Shown: in pieces, positions 37,412-45,954 of the stretch
Layout: every line of letters starts with the position of its first letter
Position numbering within the stretch: the first letter of the stretch is position 1
Origin: Novosphingobium resinovorum
GTDB taxonomy: Bacteria; Pseudomonadota; Alphaproteobacteria; Sphingomonadales; Sphingomonadaceae
Reading direction: 5' to 3'
DNA length: 64,000 nt
Assembly: GCF_027922145.1 (NCBI RefSeq)
Contig: NZ_BSFC01000021.1
Location: forward strand, 310,001-374,000
Notes under the pieces: generated by a model
Seen by the model: the letters and a program-made list of their open reading frames with translations, nothing else
The model's database searches: none
Told to the model about the DNA's origin: nothing
Made by a program: the position numbers and the translations under genes

Positions 37412-38647
37412 ATGGCCTGTGGCGATGGACCGGACGACACATCATTGCGTGTGGCATGGGAGAAGTTCTGCAACGACCTCAAGGACGCGGGGCTCGCGAC
37501 ATTCAAGAATGCCAATCCCGCCGATCCGCTGCAGCGGGCCGATGCCTTCCGTTTCCTGACACAGAACCTGGGCCAGGCCTTCGATCTTGCGCTGGAAACC
37601 CGCGACCCCGCATTCCCTCAGATTCACCCCTTCGTCACGCCGACCCGAAAGCTTGGCGGCGACCTTGCCGACTTCACCTATCGTCAGGCATGGATCGACG
37701 GAAGCCGGACCTATCGCATCACCGGCCGCAAGGGCAGCGCACGCTGGCTCAACGTGACCGTCCAAGGCCCTCGCCCGGCCACGATCCCCGATACTGACTG
37801 GCCATCACTTCACGAGCCCTTCGGCGACATTCCCCAATGCAACATCCTTGGGTCACAGATCAAAGGCGATGCCCAGGGCGACTTCGAACTGTTCGTTGGC
37901 GGTGCTCCACGGCCATGCAATTGGCTCCCCACCACTGCCGGCAGTCGCAAGTTGTTCATTCGCGAGGCTTTCGACGACTGGGACGAAACGCCCACAACCC
38001 TCACCATCGAAGCCCTCGACATGGCAGGGGCAAGGCCGCTCCCCACGCCGGGGCGTATGATCGAGGCGATGGAATGGGCTGGAACGTTCATCAATGGCGT
38101 GATGCGCGACTGGCCCGAACATGCATGGCAAACATCGCACGGGGTATGCGATCCAAACGCGCTCAATGCGTTTCCTTCAGGCCGGATCGCCAACGATGCT
38201 ACTGACGTGAAGCGCGGGCGCATGGCCGCGCACATGGTCTGGAAACTGGAACCGGACGAAGCGCTTATCGTCGAGATGGACATGCACCCCGGCTTCTGGA
38301 TTTTCGGCATGGGGGGCGCCTTCATGGGCTCGATGGATTTCCTGTACCGGCCGGTCAGCTACACGCCCGGCCGCACGCACATCGATACCGACGGAGTTGT
38401 GCGCCTGGTGCTCGCTCACGACGATCCGGGCGTCCATAACTGGCTGGACACCCAGGGCTTCCGCGAGGGCAACCTGACGTACCGCAACCTGCTTACGCAG
38501 GACGCTGCGCAGTTTCGTACAAAGCTCGTCGCACGCGAAAACCTGTTGGACCACCTTCCCGGCGATACAGCACACGTCACTCCCGCCGAGCGCGAGAAGA
38601 TGCGGCGTGATCGCTACCGTGCAATCAAACGTCGCTACGGTATCTGA
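37412..38647 (+). CDS. DUF1214-domain protein
   Basis: 411-residue protein with no signal peptide. Recognisable blocks of the DUF1214 group are DLADFTYRQAWIDGSRTYRI, RKGSARWLNVTVQGP, and a C-terminal YRPVSYTPGRTHIDTDGVVR and DPGVHNWLDTQGF. The domain has no proved catalytic role. The ATG at 37412 has GGAG eight bases upstream, directly after the TIM-barrel gene's stop. Such proteins recur in sphingomonad and actinobacterial steroid/terpenoid-type clusters, from memory; no reaction is claimed. Confidence 0.75.
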   Translation: MACGDGPDDTSLRVAWEKFCNDLKDAGLATFKNANPADPLQRADAFRFLTQNLGQAFDLALETRDPAFPQIHPFVTPTRKLGGDLADFTYRQAWIDGSRTYRITGRKGSARWLNVTVQGPRPATIPDTDWPSLHEPFGDIPQCNILGSQIKGDAQGDFELFVGGAPRPCNWLPTTAGSRKLFIREAFDDWDETPTTLTIEALDMAGARPLPTPGRMIEAMEWAGTFINGVMRDWPEHAWQTSHGVCDPNALNAFPSGRIANDATDVKRGRMAAHMVWKLEPDEALIVEMDMHPGFWIFGMGGAFMGSMDFLYRPVSYTPGRTHIDTDGVVRLVLAHDDPGVHNWLDTQGFREGNLTYRNLLTQDAAQFRTKLVARENLLDHLPGDTAHVTPAEREKMRRDRYRAIKRRYGI

Positions 38648-38738
38648 CGGTCTCGCATCAGTCGCTGCACGGTACGCAATCCGGAGGGTTTCAAGTGCAA
38701 TCTTGATTTGGTCAGGTTTGTTCTCCTGAACCCTAGCA

Positions 38739-39869
38739 TCATTCATCGGCCCGGAAGACGCCTTTGACTGCGACAAAACTGTCCCCGAAGCAGCTGCCGA
38801 TCAGCAGGTCGTCGTCAGCCTGCACCGCCACCGTAGCAGCATTGAGCGGCGCGCCGGTGTGAGCAAAGATGCGTTGCGCCGTCATCGCCTTTACATCGAT
38901 CTCGTAGACTTCCGAGGGCACCGGGCAGGGCGCTGCAGGATCAACGAAGCACGCCATCGGCTTCGGTCCGGCCGCAACACCTCCCACAAGCAAGCGCCCG
39001 GCCATCGTCCATGATGCGTTATCGGGGTTCGGCACCGCCACAGTCGCGACCACCTGTCCGCTGGCGAGGTCGAGTTTGCGCACGTCACCGCCCTGGCTTG
39101 CCGTATTGATATAGGCGTATCGGCCGGCATGATCGACCTGCACTCCGTTAGGCATCGGAGTATCGCTTCCAGGCTGGCGCGCGATCATGCTGCCCGGTGA
39201 CCAACGCCACAGAAAACCTGTGTTCTCGCCTTTGGCGGCACGACTGGCGGCCTCGCGCGTCGCCGCGCTGTTGCCCATGTGCATCGTCGATACGAGAAAC
39301 CCTCCGCCCGGCAGGGCCGCAACGTCATTCAGATGGCTGGAAGCGGGCGCGACGACGCAGCCACGCCACCGCGCGAACCATCGCTTGCCCCTCGGCAGAA
39401 GTTCCAGGAACTCCACCGACTCCCGGCTTCCGTGATTGACGACGAGAAGCTGCCACGCGCCGTCCTGCCGACGCGAGAGGTGGATACCGTGGGGCAGCAA
39501 CGCCTTCCCGATTTCCTGCGTACACGCCGGATCACCCCAGCCCAGCCGCCCTCGAGCCGTCGAGGCAGCAGGATAGAGCGGCGTGACCATACCGTTCTCA
39601 AGATCGACCAGCTTCAATACACCCGGCTGCGGCTCTATGCCCGTGGGCCCAGCCTTCAGGTGCATGTCGCTGGCAATTACACTGTGCGTCCCGGGGATAG
39701 GCTCAAGATCCTCGGGGAAAGGAACGCCGCAATAAGGCCTCAGTTCGCCCGTGAGTTTACATGGCTCAGGGGATGCGGAAGCGGCATGCCCGGGCGTAGC
39801 TGATGACACGTTAGAAAACAGGGCGGTAAGGATGCCCGCCGCAAGGACTAAACATCTGATATAGTCCAT
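38739..39869 (-). CDS. Secreted beta-propeller protein (SMP-30/lactonase-like)
   Basis: 376-residue exported protein. It has a signal peptide (MDYIRCLVLAAGILTALFS, cut near HAASA) and a repeated strand pattern with HLNDVAALPGGGFLVST, DTPMPNGVQVDHAGRYAYIN, and a terminal DDDLLIGSCFGDSF. The NGVQVD and NDVA segments recall metal and active-site regions of gluconolactonase/strictosidine-synthase-like propellers. A periplasmic lactone or ester hydrolase is plausible. ATG at 39869 is preceded by GGAG. It converges with the DUF1214 gene and stands as a single gene. Confidence 0.7.
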   Translation of the reverse strand: MDYIRCLVLAAGILTALFSNVSSATPGHAASASPEPCKLTGELRPYCGVPFPEDLEPIPGTHSVIASDMHLKAGPTGIEPQPGVLKLVDLENGMVTPLYPAASTARGRLGWGDPACTQEIGKALLPHGIHLSRRQDGAWQLLVVNHGSRESVEFLELLPRGKRWFARWRGCVVAPASSHLNDVAALPGGGFLVSTMHMGNSAATREAASRAAKGENTGFLWRWSPGSMIARQPGSDTPMPNGVQVDHAGRYAYINTASQGGDVRKLDLASGQVVATVAVPNPDNASWTMAGRLLVGGVAAGPKPMACFVDPAAPCPVPSEVYEIDVKAMTAQRIFAHTGAPLNAATVAVQADDDLLIGSCFGDSFVAVKGVFRADE

Positions 39870-39895
39870 GAAATCTCCAGTTTCATAGGAAAAGA

Positions 39896-39925
39896 CGGCT
39901 CGCCGATCAGCGATGCGACGAGCCG
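39896..39925 (-). terminator. Probable terminator of the operon ending with the NtaA-type gene
   Basis: CGGCTCG (39896-39902) pairs with CGAGCCG (39919-39925) across 16 bases; on the minus strand the hairpin is followed by GTCTTTTCC. It is about 50 bases beyond the stop codon of the minus-strand monooxygenase gene. Confidence 0.5.
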
Positions 39926-39973
39926 ATTCCTCCCCAGGAATGCCATTAATGTGAAAGCAAAAGGCGCGACCTC

Positions 39974-41338
39974 TCAGCCCGCCAGCGATGTTGCTTCGTG
40001 CACGTCATCATCCAGCAAAGGCAGTAGATCGGCCGGCACCTGCAAGTTTTCACGCAACGTGCGCCCTTCGTATTCGGTACGAAACAACCCTCGTCGCTGG
40101 AGTTCGGGAACGACCCTTTCAATAAATTCCTCGAAAGACACCGGATTGACCGCCGGCATGATGTTGAAGCCATCGCACGCGCCACCCTCGAACCAGTGCT
40201 GCAGTTCGTCGGTGACATCCTTGACCGTTCCGATCACCGCAAAATGCGCGTTGGAGGCGGAAGAGCGGATAAGCACCTCCCGCAAGGTCAGGCCCTCCCG
40301 CTTTGCGGCCTCGACGTGATGCCGTCCCCGGCTGATGACCGATTCCGGCGGAACATCGGGGAACGGTGCATCGAGATCGTGGCCGCTCAGATCATAGGCC
40401 TTCAGGGCCAGCTGGAGTCTTGCTCGTGCCGCACGCAGATCGATGCGGGTGTCGAGTTCCGCCCACTTGTCCTGCGCTTCCTCGCGCGTTTCGCCGACCA
40501 CGACGAGCGCACCGGGCATGACCTTGACGTGGTCCGGGTTGCGGCCCCAGGCAGCCGCGCGGCGGCGGATGTCGTCGCGAAACGCTTGCGCCTGCTCGAA
40601 CGTCGATTGCGCGGTGAAGATAGCTTCCGCCACGCGCGAGGCCATCGCCCGCCCTTCCTCGGACTGACCCGCCTGGATCAGCAGCGGTCGGCCCTGCGCC
40701 GAGGCGACGCCCTTGAGCGGCCCCCGCACCCGATAATGCCGGCCGACGTGGTTGATCAGGTGGATGCGGTCGAGGTCCTTGTAGGCACCGCCCTCCTTGT
40801 CGCGCGGATAGGCGCCCGGCTCCACGCTGTCCCAGAGCTTGAGCACGACGTCGACGAATTCCTCGCCCCGAGCGTAGCGCTGCTCCTGCGGCACGAAAGT
40901 TTGGTCGGCATATTGCGCGGCATCGTCGGGAGAAATGCCGGTAACGATGTTCCAGCCCACGCGGCCGCCGCTGATCCGGTCGAGCGAAAGGATTTCGCGC
41001 GCCGCATCGTAAGGCGGACGATAGGACGTGGCGATCGTCGCTGCGAGGCCCAGGTGCGTGGTGTGCGCAGACAGCGCCGCCAGCAAGGTCATCGGCTCGA
41101 AATTGTCGCCGCCGCTGATGTACCGGAAGACATCCGGGTTTTCCGCGTCGCTGGGCGAGGCGGTGTCGGCGATGAACATCATGTCGAATTTCGCCGCCTC
41201 CAGCTTGCGCGCAAGCTCGACCCAGCGGGAGAAGTCATGGCCGAACGCATTGTCGGCATCCGGATGGCGCCATCCCGCCTGATGGTAGCTGCCCCCGCAG
41301 AAGGCGCCCAGCTTCATGTGTCCTTTGTTGGTCTTCAT
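39974..41338 (-). CDS. NtaA/SnaA/DszA-family FMN-dependent monooxygenase
   Basis: 454-residue flavin-dependent monooxygenase of the nitrilotriacetate monooxygenase component A family, which uses FMNH2 supplied by a separate reductase. Family blocks include KLGAFCGGSYHQAGWRHP, FDMMFIADTAS, FEPMTLLAALSAHTTHLGL, SGGRVGWNIVTG and LLIQAGQSEEGRAMAS. No reductase gene is nearby. The start could be MKTNKG at 41338 or MKLGAF at 41317. It follows the thiolase-like gene by 117 bp with a 7-bp inverted repeat (41367-41390) between; it is the last gene in its direction and may be transcribed separately. Confidence 0.88.
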   Translation of the reverse strand: MKTNKGHMKLGAFCGGSYHQAGWRHPDADNAFGHDFSRWVELARKLEAAKFDMMFIADTASPSDAENPDVFRYISGGDNFEPMTLLAALSAHTTHLGLAATIATSYRPPYDAAREILSLDRISGGRVGWNIVTGISPDDAAQYADQTFVPQEQRYARGEEFVDVVLKLWDSVEPGAYPRDKEGGAYKDLDRIHLINHVGRHYRVRGPLKGVASAQGRPLLIQAGQSEEGRAMASRVAEAIFTAQSTFEQAQAFRDDIRRRAAAWGRNPDHVKVMPGALVVVGETREEAQDKWAELDTRIDLRAARARLQLALKAYDLSGHDLDAPFPDVPPESVISRGRHHVEAAKREGLTLREVLIRSSASNAHFAVIGTVKDVTDELQHWFEGGACDGFNIMPAVNPVSFEEFIERVVPELQRRGLFRTEYEGRTLRENLQVPADLLPLLDDDVHEATSLAG

Positions 41339-41366
41339 GTCGAAACACCGCTCCCGATCGTTAAGG

Positions 41367-41390
41367 CCGGACTAGGCCACTTCAGTCCGG
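41367..41390. promoter_or_regulatory. Inverted repeat before the NtaA-type gene
   Basis: CCGGACT and AGTCCGG are perfect 7-bp arms around ten bases, between two minus-strand genes. It could be an attenuator after the thiolase-like gene or an operator for the monooxygenase. Confidence 0.4.
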
Positions 41391-41455
41391 ACGGTCCAAC
41401 AAACCCGCCGTGCCGGACGTCCAACCACACCTGCAATTCGTCTGCCGCCCCATCG

Positions 41456-42655
41456 TCAGGCGCGCAGGACGACGGCGGAGGGGTCATGGAAGAAGCTGCC
41501 GATGGAGATCAGCGCTGCGCTTGCCCCGGGCACCTGCCTTTCGCCCAGATCGCCGCGCAGTTGCCGTGCAGCCTCCGCATAGAGATTGGCGCCGCCCGCC
41601 CGGCCATGCGAAAGTCCGCCACCGCCGGTCATGACCGGCACGCGGCCGTCCAGCATCAGCAGGTTGCGCGAGGCATCCCACGAGGACCGGAAAAGGTCTG
41701 TCGCCTCTCCGATGCCGCAATATCCCGCCGCCTCGGTGATCGCGACCGCGTCCATCGTGTACCCGTCGTAGGGGTAGAACAGGTCGATGTCGGCGAGCGA
41801 GAGTTCGCTGCGCTCCCACAGTCCGCGATGGGCGACCTGAAACGAATTGTCGCGCCAGCCCGCGAAATTCTCGTAATATTCACCGATCCGGGTGCCACCA
41901 AGCGACATGGCGTGGACATAAACCGGCTTCCTGCGCAAGTCGCGGGCACGCTCCGCAGTGGTTATGACCAGCGCCTCGGCGCAGTCGCACGGCACGTCCA
42001 TGTCGGCGATCTGCATCGGATCCCAGATCGTGCGGCTCGCCTCGTAGTCGGCCAGCGACAGCGGATGTCTCAGTATCGCCTCGGGGTTGGCCGTCCCTTG
42101 AGTGCGGCAGTTCACCGCCATCATCGCGAATGCGTTCTTGCCCACGCCAAAATCGTGCATGTACCGGCGCATGATCGCGGCATAGGGCTCGCCCGAATGA
42201 ATCCAGCGCTTGGCGAAGTCGCCGAGCCCGACATCGCCGCCGACGTCGGCATACCGCGCCGCCCTTGCCCGGTACGGGTCGCGCGCGGCGGAGCGGGACA
42301 TGTTCGCGCCGCGCACGTTCGCCTGGACCAGCAGCGCCATGTCGCAAAGGCCGGAAAACACGGCCTCCACGGTGAAGACCAGCGCCGATCCGAGCCAGCC
42401 GTTCTTGCCCCATGTGCAGCGTTCGATCCCCAACGCGCCCTGCAGGCTGAGGAAGCCCGCGCCTCCCATCGCCAGCGGAGTCATGCCGGTGCCGCAAATG
42501 CCGTCGACCTCCCCGGGGCTTATTCCAGCGTCGCGGATGGCGGCGACGGCCGCCTCCAGCCCCAGCGCCAGTTCGCTGCGTCCGAGGTCGCGCCCGTACC
42601 GGGTCGAGCCGATGCCGACGATCGCCACTTTGTCCCTGAGCGGATTACGCGCCAT
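41456..42655 (-). CDS. Thiolase-like protein (Ltp2-type), first of two
   Basis: 399-residue thiolase-fold protein. It lacks the nucleophile-cysteine block of degradative thiolases: the matching segment reads IERCTWGKNGWLG. The C-terminal catalytic region reads DLFYPYDGYTMDAVA, with tyrosines where thiolases have their N-E-A-F or H-D-C-F motif, and GGGLSHGRAGG at the glycine loop. This pattern resembles Ltp2-type retro-aldolases, which need a DUF35 partner. A DUF35 gene precedes it by 4 bp. Function as an aldol-lyase on a CoA thioester is inferred. Confidence 0.78.
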   Translation of the reverse strand: MARNPLRDKVAIVGIGSTRYGRDLGRSELALGLEAAVAAIRDAGISPGEVDGICGTGMTPLAMGGAGFLSLQGALGIERCTWGKNGWLGSALVFTVEAVFSGLCDMALLVQANVRGANMSRSAARDPYRARAARYADVGGDVGLGDFAKRWIHSGEPYAAIMRRYMHDFGVGKNAFAMMAVNCRTQGTANPEAILRHPLSLADYEASRTIWDPMQIADMDVPCDCAEALVITTAERARDLRRKPVYVHAMSLGGTRIGEYYENFAGWRDNSFQVAHRGLWERSELSLADIDLFYPYDGYTMDAVAITEAAGYCGIGEATDLFRSSWDASRNLLMLDGRVPVMTGGGGLSHGRAGGANLYAEAARQLRGDLGERQVPGASAALISIGSFFHDPSAVVLRA

Positions 42656-42659
42656 CGCG

Positions 42660-43100
42660 TCAGCCCATGTCCAGCGGCGTGAAGGCGGGCCAGCGACGGC
42701 CCTCCTCCTCGATCCAGGTGAGCTGCACCGGCATGTCGTGCCGCAGCCGTTCGGGCGGGCACCCGACCACGCGCGAAAGATAGCGCAGGCCGGGTTGCTC
42801 TACGAGTTCGATCGCCGCGGCCAGCAACGGGGTCGCCAACGGCTTGTCTGGATCACGCGACTGGTGGATCAGCGTCCACATGTAGAGCCTGCCGAGCCCG
42901 CTCACCTCCGCAGGCTCCACCGAGAAGCTGAGGCATTCCGGACAGAGGGGGCGGTGAGGGTAGATCCAGTGGCCGCACTCGTTGCAGCGATTGACCAGCA
43001 ACCGGCTGCGCATCAGCCCGCGATAATGCGCGATGTTGTCCCGGTCGACATGGCCGTCGTGGAAATACGCAAAGACCGCAGGGTCGTCAGGCTCGGTCAC
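42660..43100 (-). CDS. DUF35 OB-fold Zn-ribbon protein, first of two
   Basis: 146-residue protein with a four-cysteine zinc ribbon (CNECG and CPEC, about residues 36-55) and an OB fold ending in RRWPAFTPLDMG. DUF35 proteins bind and stabilise thiolase-like partners (ChsH2 with Ltp2). A GTG start at 43100 is selected because GGAGG lies six bases before it; it overlaps the upstream DUF35 gene by 14 bases. It directly precedes the thiolase-like gene at 42655, so these two should form the pair. Confidence 0.85.
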   Translation of the reverse strand: MTEPDDPAVFAYFHDGHVDRDNIAHYRGLMRSRLLVNRCNECGHWIYPHRPLCPECLSFSVEPAEVSGLGRLYMWTLIHQSRDPDKPLATPLLAAAIELVEQPGLRYLSRVVGCPPERLRHDMPVQLTWIEEEGRRWPAFTPLDMG

Positions 43101-43515
43101 CGGTAGCCTCCGTGCGAAAGACCGCCACTTTGCCATTGCTCGCGGCGATCCAGTCGATGGCGACCGGCATGCCGATTGCGACCGTATCCGGATCGGCATC
43201 GACGAGGACGGAAACGAGACGCACACCGGGCGCGTCGTCGAACTCCACGAGCGTCGGCATCCGCACCTTCGTCGCCTCCCCGGAGATCGGCAGAATAGTG
43301 AAGGTATGGATCCGCGCCTGTCCGGTCGGCCTCCATTCGACCTCTTGTGTGCGACAGCTCGGGCAGAAAGGCCCGGCGGGCCAACGGAAGGCGCCGCAAT
43401 GGAGGCAAGCGGGCATCCGCACCTCGCCCTGCTCCCCCCACTGCCAGAACGGTTCTGACCAGGCATCGCGAGCAATCTCCAGCGCCGCGAAATCGGGCGT
43501 GATGCTGAGCCTCAT
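43087..43515 (-). CDS. DUF35 OB-fold Zn-ribbon protein, second
   Basis: 142-residue protein: CLHCG and CPSC form the zinc ribbon at about residues 37-55, and an OB fold follows (KVRMPTLVEFDDAPGVRLVS). It overlaps the thiolase-like gene upstream by 4 bases (ATGA), so it is coupled to that partner. The two DUF35 genes lie back to back, suggesting two separate thiolase-like/DUF35 complexes rather than one duplicated subunit. Confidence 0.87.
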   Translation of the reverse strand: MRLSITPDFAALEIARDAWSEPFWQWGEQGEVRMPACLHCGAFRWPAGPFCPSCRTQEVEWRPTGQARIHTFTILPISGEATKVRMPTLVEFDDAPGVRLVSVLVDADPDTVAIGMPVAIDWIAASNGKVAVFRTEATGDRA

Positions 43516-44678
43516 GGTTCGCTCCTCAGGATCGCGGCGGTCATCGGCGTCGGCGCGGGACCACCGGTGACGAGCGCCGTGCGCGCACCCTGCACCTGGT
43601 TCACCGCCGTGCCGCGCAACTGCTCCACCGCCTCGCGGATATGCGTCATGCCCACGACGTAGGCTTCCGACAGGTGGCCGCCGTGCGGGTTCACCGGGAT
43701 CGCCCCGTCAAGCCGGATCGCGCCGCTTTCGACGAACGGCCCGCCCTCGCCTCTGGCGCAGAACCCGAAATCCTCAAGCTGCATAATCACCAGCGGCGAG
43801 AAATGGTCGTAGAGGCAGGCCACGTCGATGTCCGCAGGCGTCATGCCGGTAAGCTGGTAGAGCCGCTCGGCCACCTTCACGCCGCCCGCCGAGACGAAAG
43901 CCTCAGGCGTCTGTCCCAGCCAGAAGAAGGCCCTGCCCCAGTCGCAGCTGCCATGCTGCGCGGCCCCGGCGATGTAGACCGGCGGTTGCGGCCGGTCGCG
44001 TGCCCGATCGGCTGCGGTGACGACGAAGGCCAGCGCGCCATCGGTCTCGAGGCAGAAGTCGAACTTGCACATCGGATCGGCCAGCATCGGCGCTGCCATG
44101 TACTCGTCCATCGAGAGCGGCTTGCGGCGGAACGCGGTCTCGCGGGTCGCGGCCGCCGCGCGGGACGCCATGACGACTTCAGCGAAAGCCTCGCGCCGGG
44201 TGCCGAACTCGTGCATGTGCCGCCTTGCCGACAGCGCGAGCGCCTGACCGGGGCCGTTCAGACCGGCGATACGGTGGAAGATGTTGTCCGGGCTCGCCGC
44301 GAAGTTGCCGAGCGCCTGGCCGACCCGCCGCCCGACCTGCTGCGTCGCCCCGATGCACACCACGTTGCGCGCCCGGCCCGTCGAGACGGCCATGTCGGCA
44401 AGGTCGAGCATCCCCGCCATGCCGCCGCCGAACGCGGAGACGCAATGCGCGAAGGTCACGTTCTTCAGGCCCAGTTGCTCGATGATCATGCCGGTGTCGA
44501 AACCGAAAGCGAAGAAAGCCAGACCGTCGACATCGTCGATGTGCAGCCCGGCATCGGCTACGGCGGCCAGCACCGCCTTGTCGATCAGTTCCAGCACCGC
44601 CTGCGGCGCGCTCTCGCCGCGGAAATAGTAGGGCGTCGCCCCGCTGCCGACGATCGCGGATTGCGCTTTCCTGCCCAT
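43512..44678 (-). CDS. Thiolase-like protein (Ltp2/SCP-x type), second
   Basis: 388-residue thiolase-fold protein. The usual nucleophile position has HCVSAFGGGMAGMLDLA, containing a cysteine but not the standard C-x-S-G; the C-terminal catalytic region reads DVACLYDHFSPLVI with a tyrosine, and the glycine loop is NPHGGHLSEAY. The start MGRKAQSA at 44678 is 1 bp from the MFS gene's stop. Its partner is the coupled DUF35 gene. It may be a retro-aldolase or a lipid-transfer-type thiolase; sequence alone does not decide. Confidence 0.8.
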   Translation of the reverse strand: MGRKAQSAIVGSGATPYYFRGESAPQAVLELIDKAVLAAVADAGLHIDDVDGLAFFAFGFDTGMIIEQLGLKNVTFAHCVSAFGGGMAGMLDLADMAVSTGRARNVVCIGATQQVGRRVGQALGNFAASPDNIFHRIAGLNGPGQALALSARRHMHEFGTRREAFAEVVMASRAAAATRETAFRRKPLSMDEYMAAPMLADPMCKFDFCLETDGALAFVVTAADRARDRPQPPVYIAGAAQHGSCDWGRAFFWLGQTPEAFVSAGGVKVAERLYQLTGMTPADIDVACLYDHFSPLVIMQLEDFGFCARGEGGPFVESGAIRLDGAIPVNPHGGHLSEAYVVGMTHIREAVEQLRGTAVNQVQGARTALVTGGPAPTPMTAAILRSEP

Positions 44679-44679
44679 G

Positions 44680-45954
44680 TCACTGCATCTCCAGAGCAGG
44701 CACCGTGCGGGACGAGGGATCGTCCCCGGCATGACTGCCGGGCGCCGTCCTCCCGCGCGGCAGCATCAGGAACACGAGGCTGCCCAGAGCGATCGCGCAG
44801 GCCACGACCATCAGGAACGGCGCGAAGCTGTCACTGGTGCGCAGCAGCACGCTCAACAGCAAGGCCCCGAGCGCGGAGGCCGCGAAAACCCCGCAGTAGA
44901 CGAGGCTGAGCGTCGTGCTGAATATCCTTAGCGGGAAATACCGCGCGACGAGGAACGACTGGAGATCGCCTTCGGCGCCGACCGCGAAGCCCACCATGAA
45001 CATCGCCGCTCCGATCACGACGGTGGTGTCCACAGAACTGGCCAACAACGCATATCCCAGCGCCGGCGGCAGCATCGAGATCGCCGCGACGACCGGGGCC
45101 GAGAACCGGTCCAGCGCCAGTCCGCAGCCGACCCGCCCGATCACGGTGCCAAGCCCGTAGATCGAGATCATCCCCGCCACCACTCCGCTGCCGAGATGAT
45201 TGTCGTGCAGCATCAGCGCCATCTGCGAACTGTGCAGCGGCGTCTGCAGGGTACACAGCAGCATCGCGACGAAGATCATCCAGAACGGACCACTGCGCAG
45301 GATCGCCCCGTAGTCCGCCCGCACCGTGGCGACGTGGACACGCGCACCTGCAACACCGTCCCGGTCGTGAGGCGGCACGAGCGCCAGCGCCGTCAGTCCG
45401 CAGACCAGTACGAACACCGCCAGCGTGCGATAGCCGACCCGCCACCCCCAGGCGTCGATCACCGCCGTCAGCAAGGGGGCGGCGATCGCCCCAAGCAAGG
45501 CGGGCGCGATCGTCACGAACGTCAGCGCGAGGCCGCGCGCCTTGTCGAAATCGGCCGCGATCAGGCGGGTGTAGACCACCGGGCTGGTAAAGCTGCCCAG
45601 CGCCAGGATCATGCAGGATATTGCGAAGTAGGTGGGGAAGCTGCCGCTCATGAAGCTGTAGGCGCTCAGGCAGGCAGGGATGCCCAGCACGCCCACCAGC
45701 GCGGTGCGCCGCACGCCGAAGCGGTCGGTCAGGCGGCCGATGAACGGCAACGCGATCAGCGTCGAGAACATCGCCAGCCCGATCAGCGCGAACTGTGATC
45801 GCGACCAGCCGAACGTGCGGACCAGATATGGCCCGAAGATCGTCGTGGTATAGCTCATCAGCATGAGCCCGCCGCCCGACCCCAGGGCGGCGGCCGCCAG
45901 CGATCGGGCATTGCGCCGGATCTCGCCGAAGTAGCTTGCGGGCACCGCCTCCAT
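44680..45954 (-). CDS. MFS transporter
   Basis: 424-residue inner-membrane carrier with about 12 hydrophobic segments. The MFS motif A is in GRLTDRFGVRRT between helices 2 and 3. The second half contains AVGAEGDLQSFLVARYFPLR, a region seen in OFA/monocarboxylate-like transporters. The MEAVPASYF start at 45954 overlaps the TonB receptor's stop by one base (TGATG), so the outer- and inner-membrane transporters are made together. It probably imports the operon's acid substrate. Confidence 0.9.
   Translation of the reverse strand: MEAVPASYFGEIRRNARSLAAAALGSGGGLMLMSYTTTIFGPYLVRTFGWSRSQFALIGLAMFSTLIALPFIGRLTDRFGVRRTALVGVLGIPACLSAYSFMSGSFPTYFAISCMILALGSFTSPVVYTRLIAADFDKARGLALTFVTIAPALLGAIAAPLLTAVIDAWGWRVGYRTLAVFVLVCGLTALALVPPHDRDGVAGARVHVATVRADYGAILRSGPFWMIFVAMLLCTLQTPLHSSQMALMLHDNHLGSGVVAGMISIYGLGTVIGRVGCGLALDRFSAPVVAAISMLPPALGYALLASSVDTTVVIGAAMFMVGFAVGAEGDLQSFLVARYFPLRIFSTTLSLVYCGVFAASALGALLLSVLLRTSDSFAPFLMVVACAIALGSLVFLMLPRGRTAPGSHAGDDPSSRTVPALEMQ

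Noticed and set aside
40196..42682. Plus-strand open frame of about 830 codons opposite the NtaA-type and thiolase-like genes
   Set aside because: It runs across two real genes and their spacer and has no recognisable domain.
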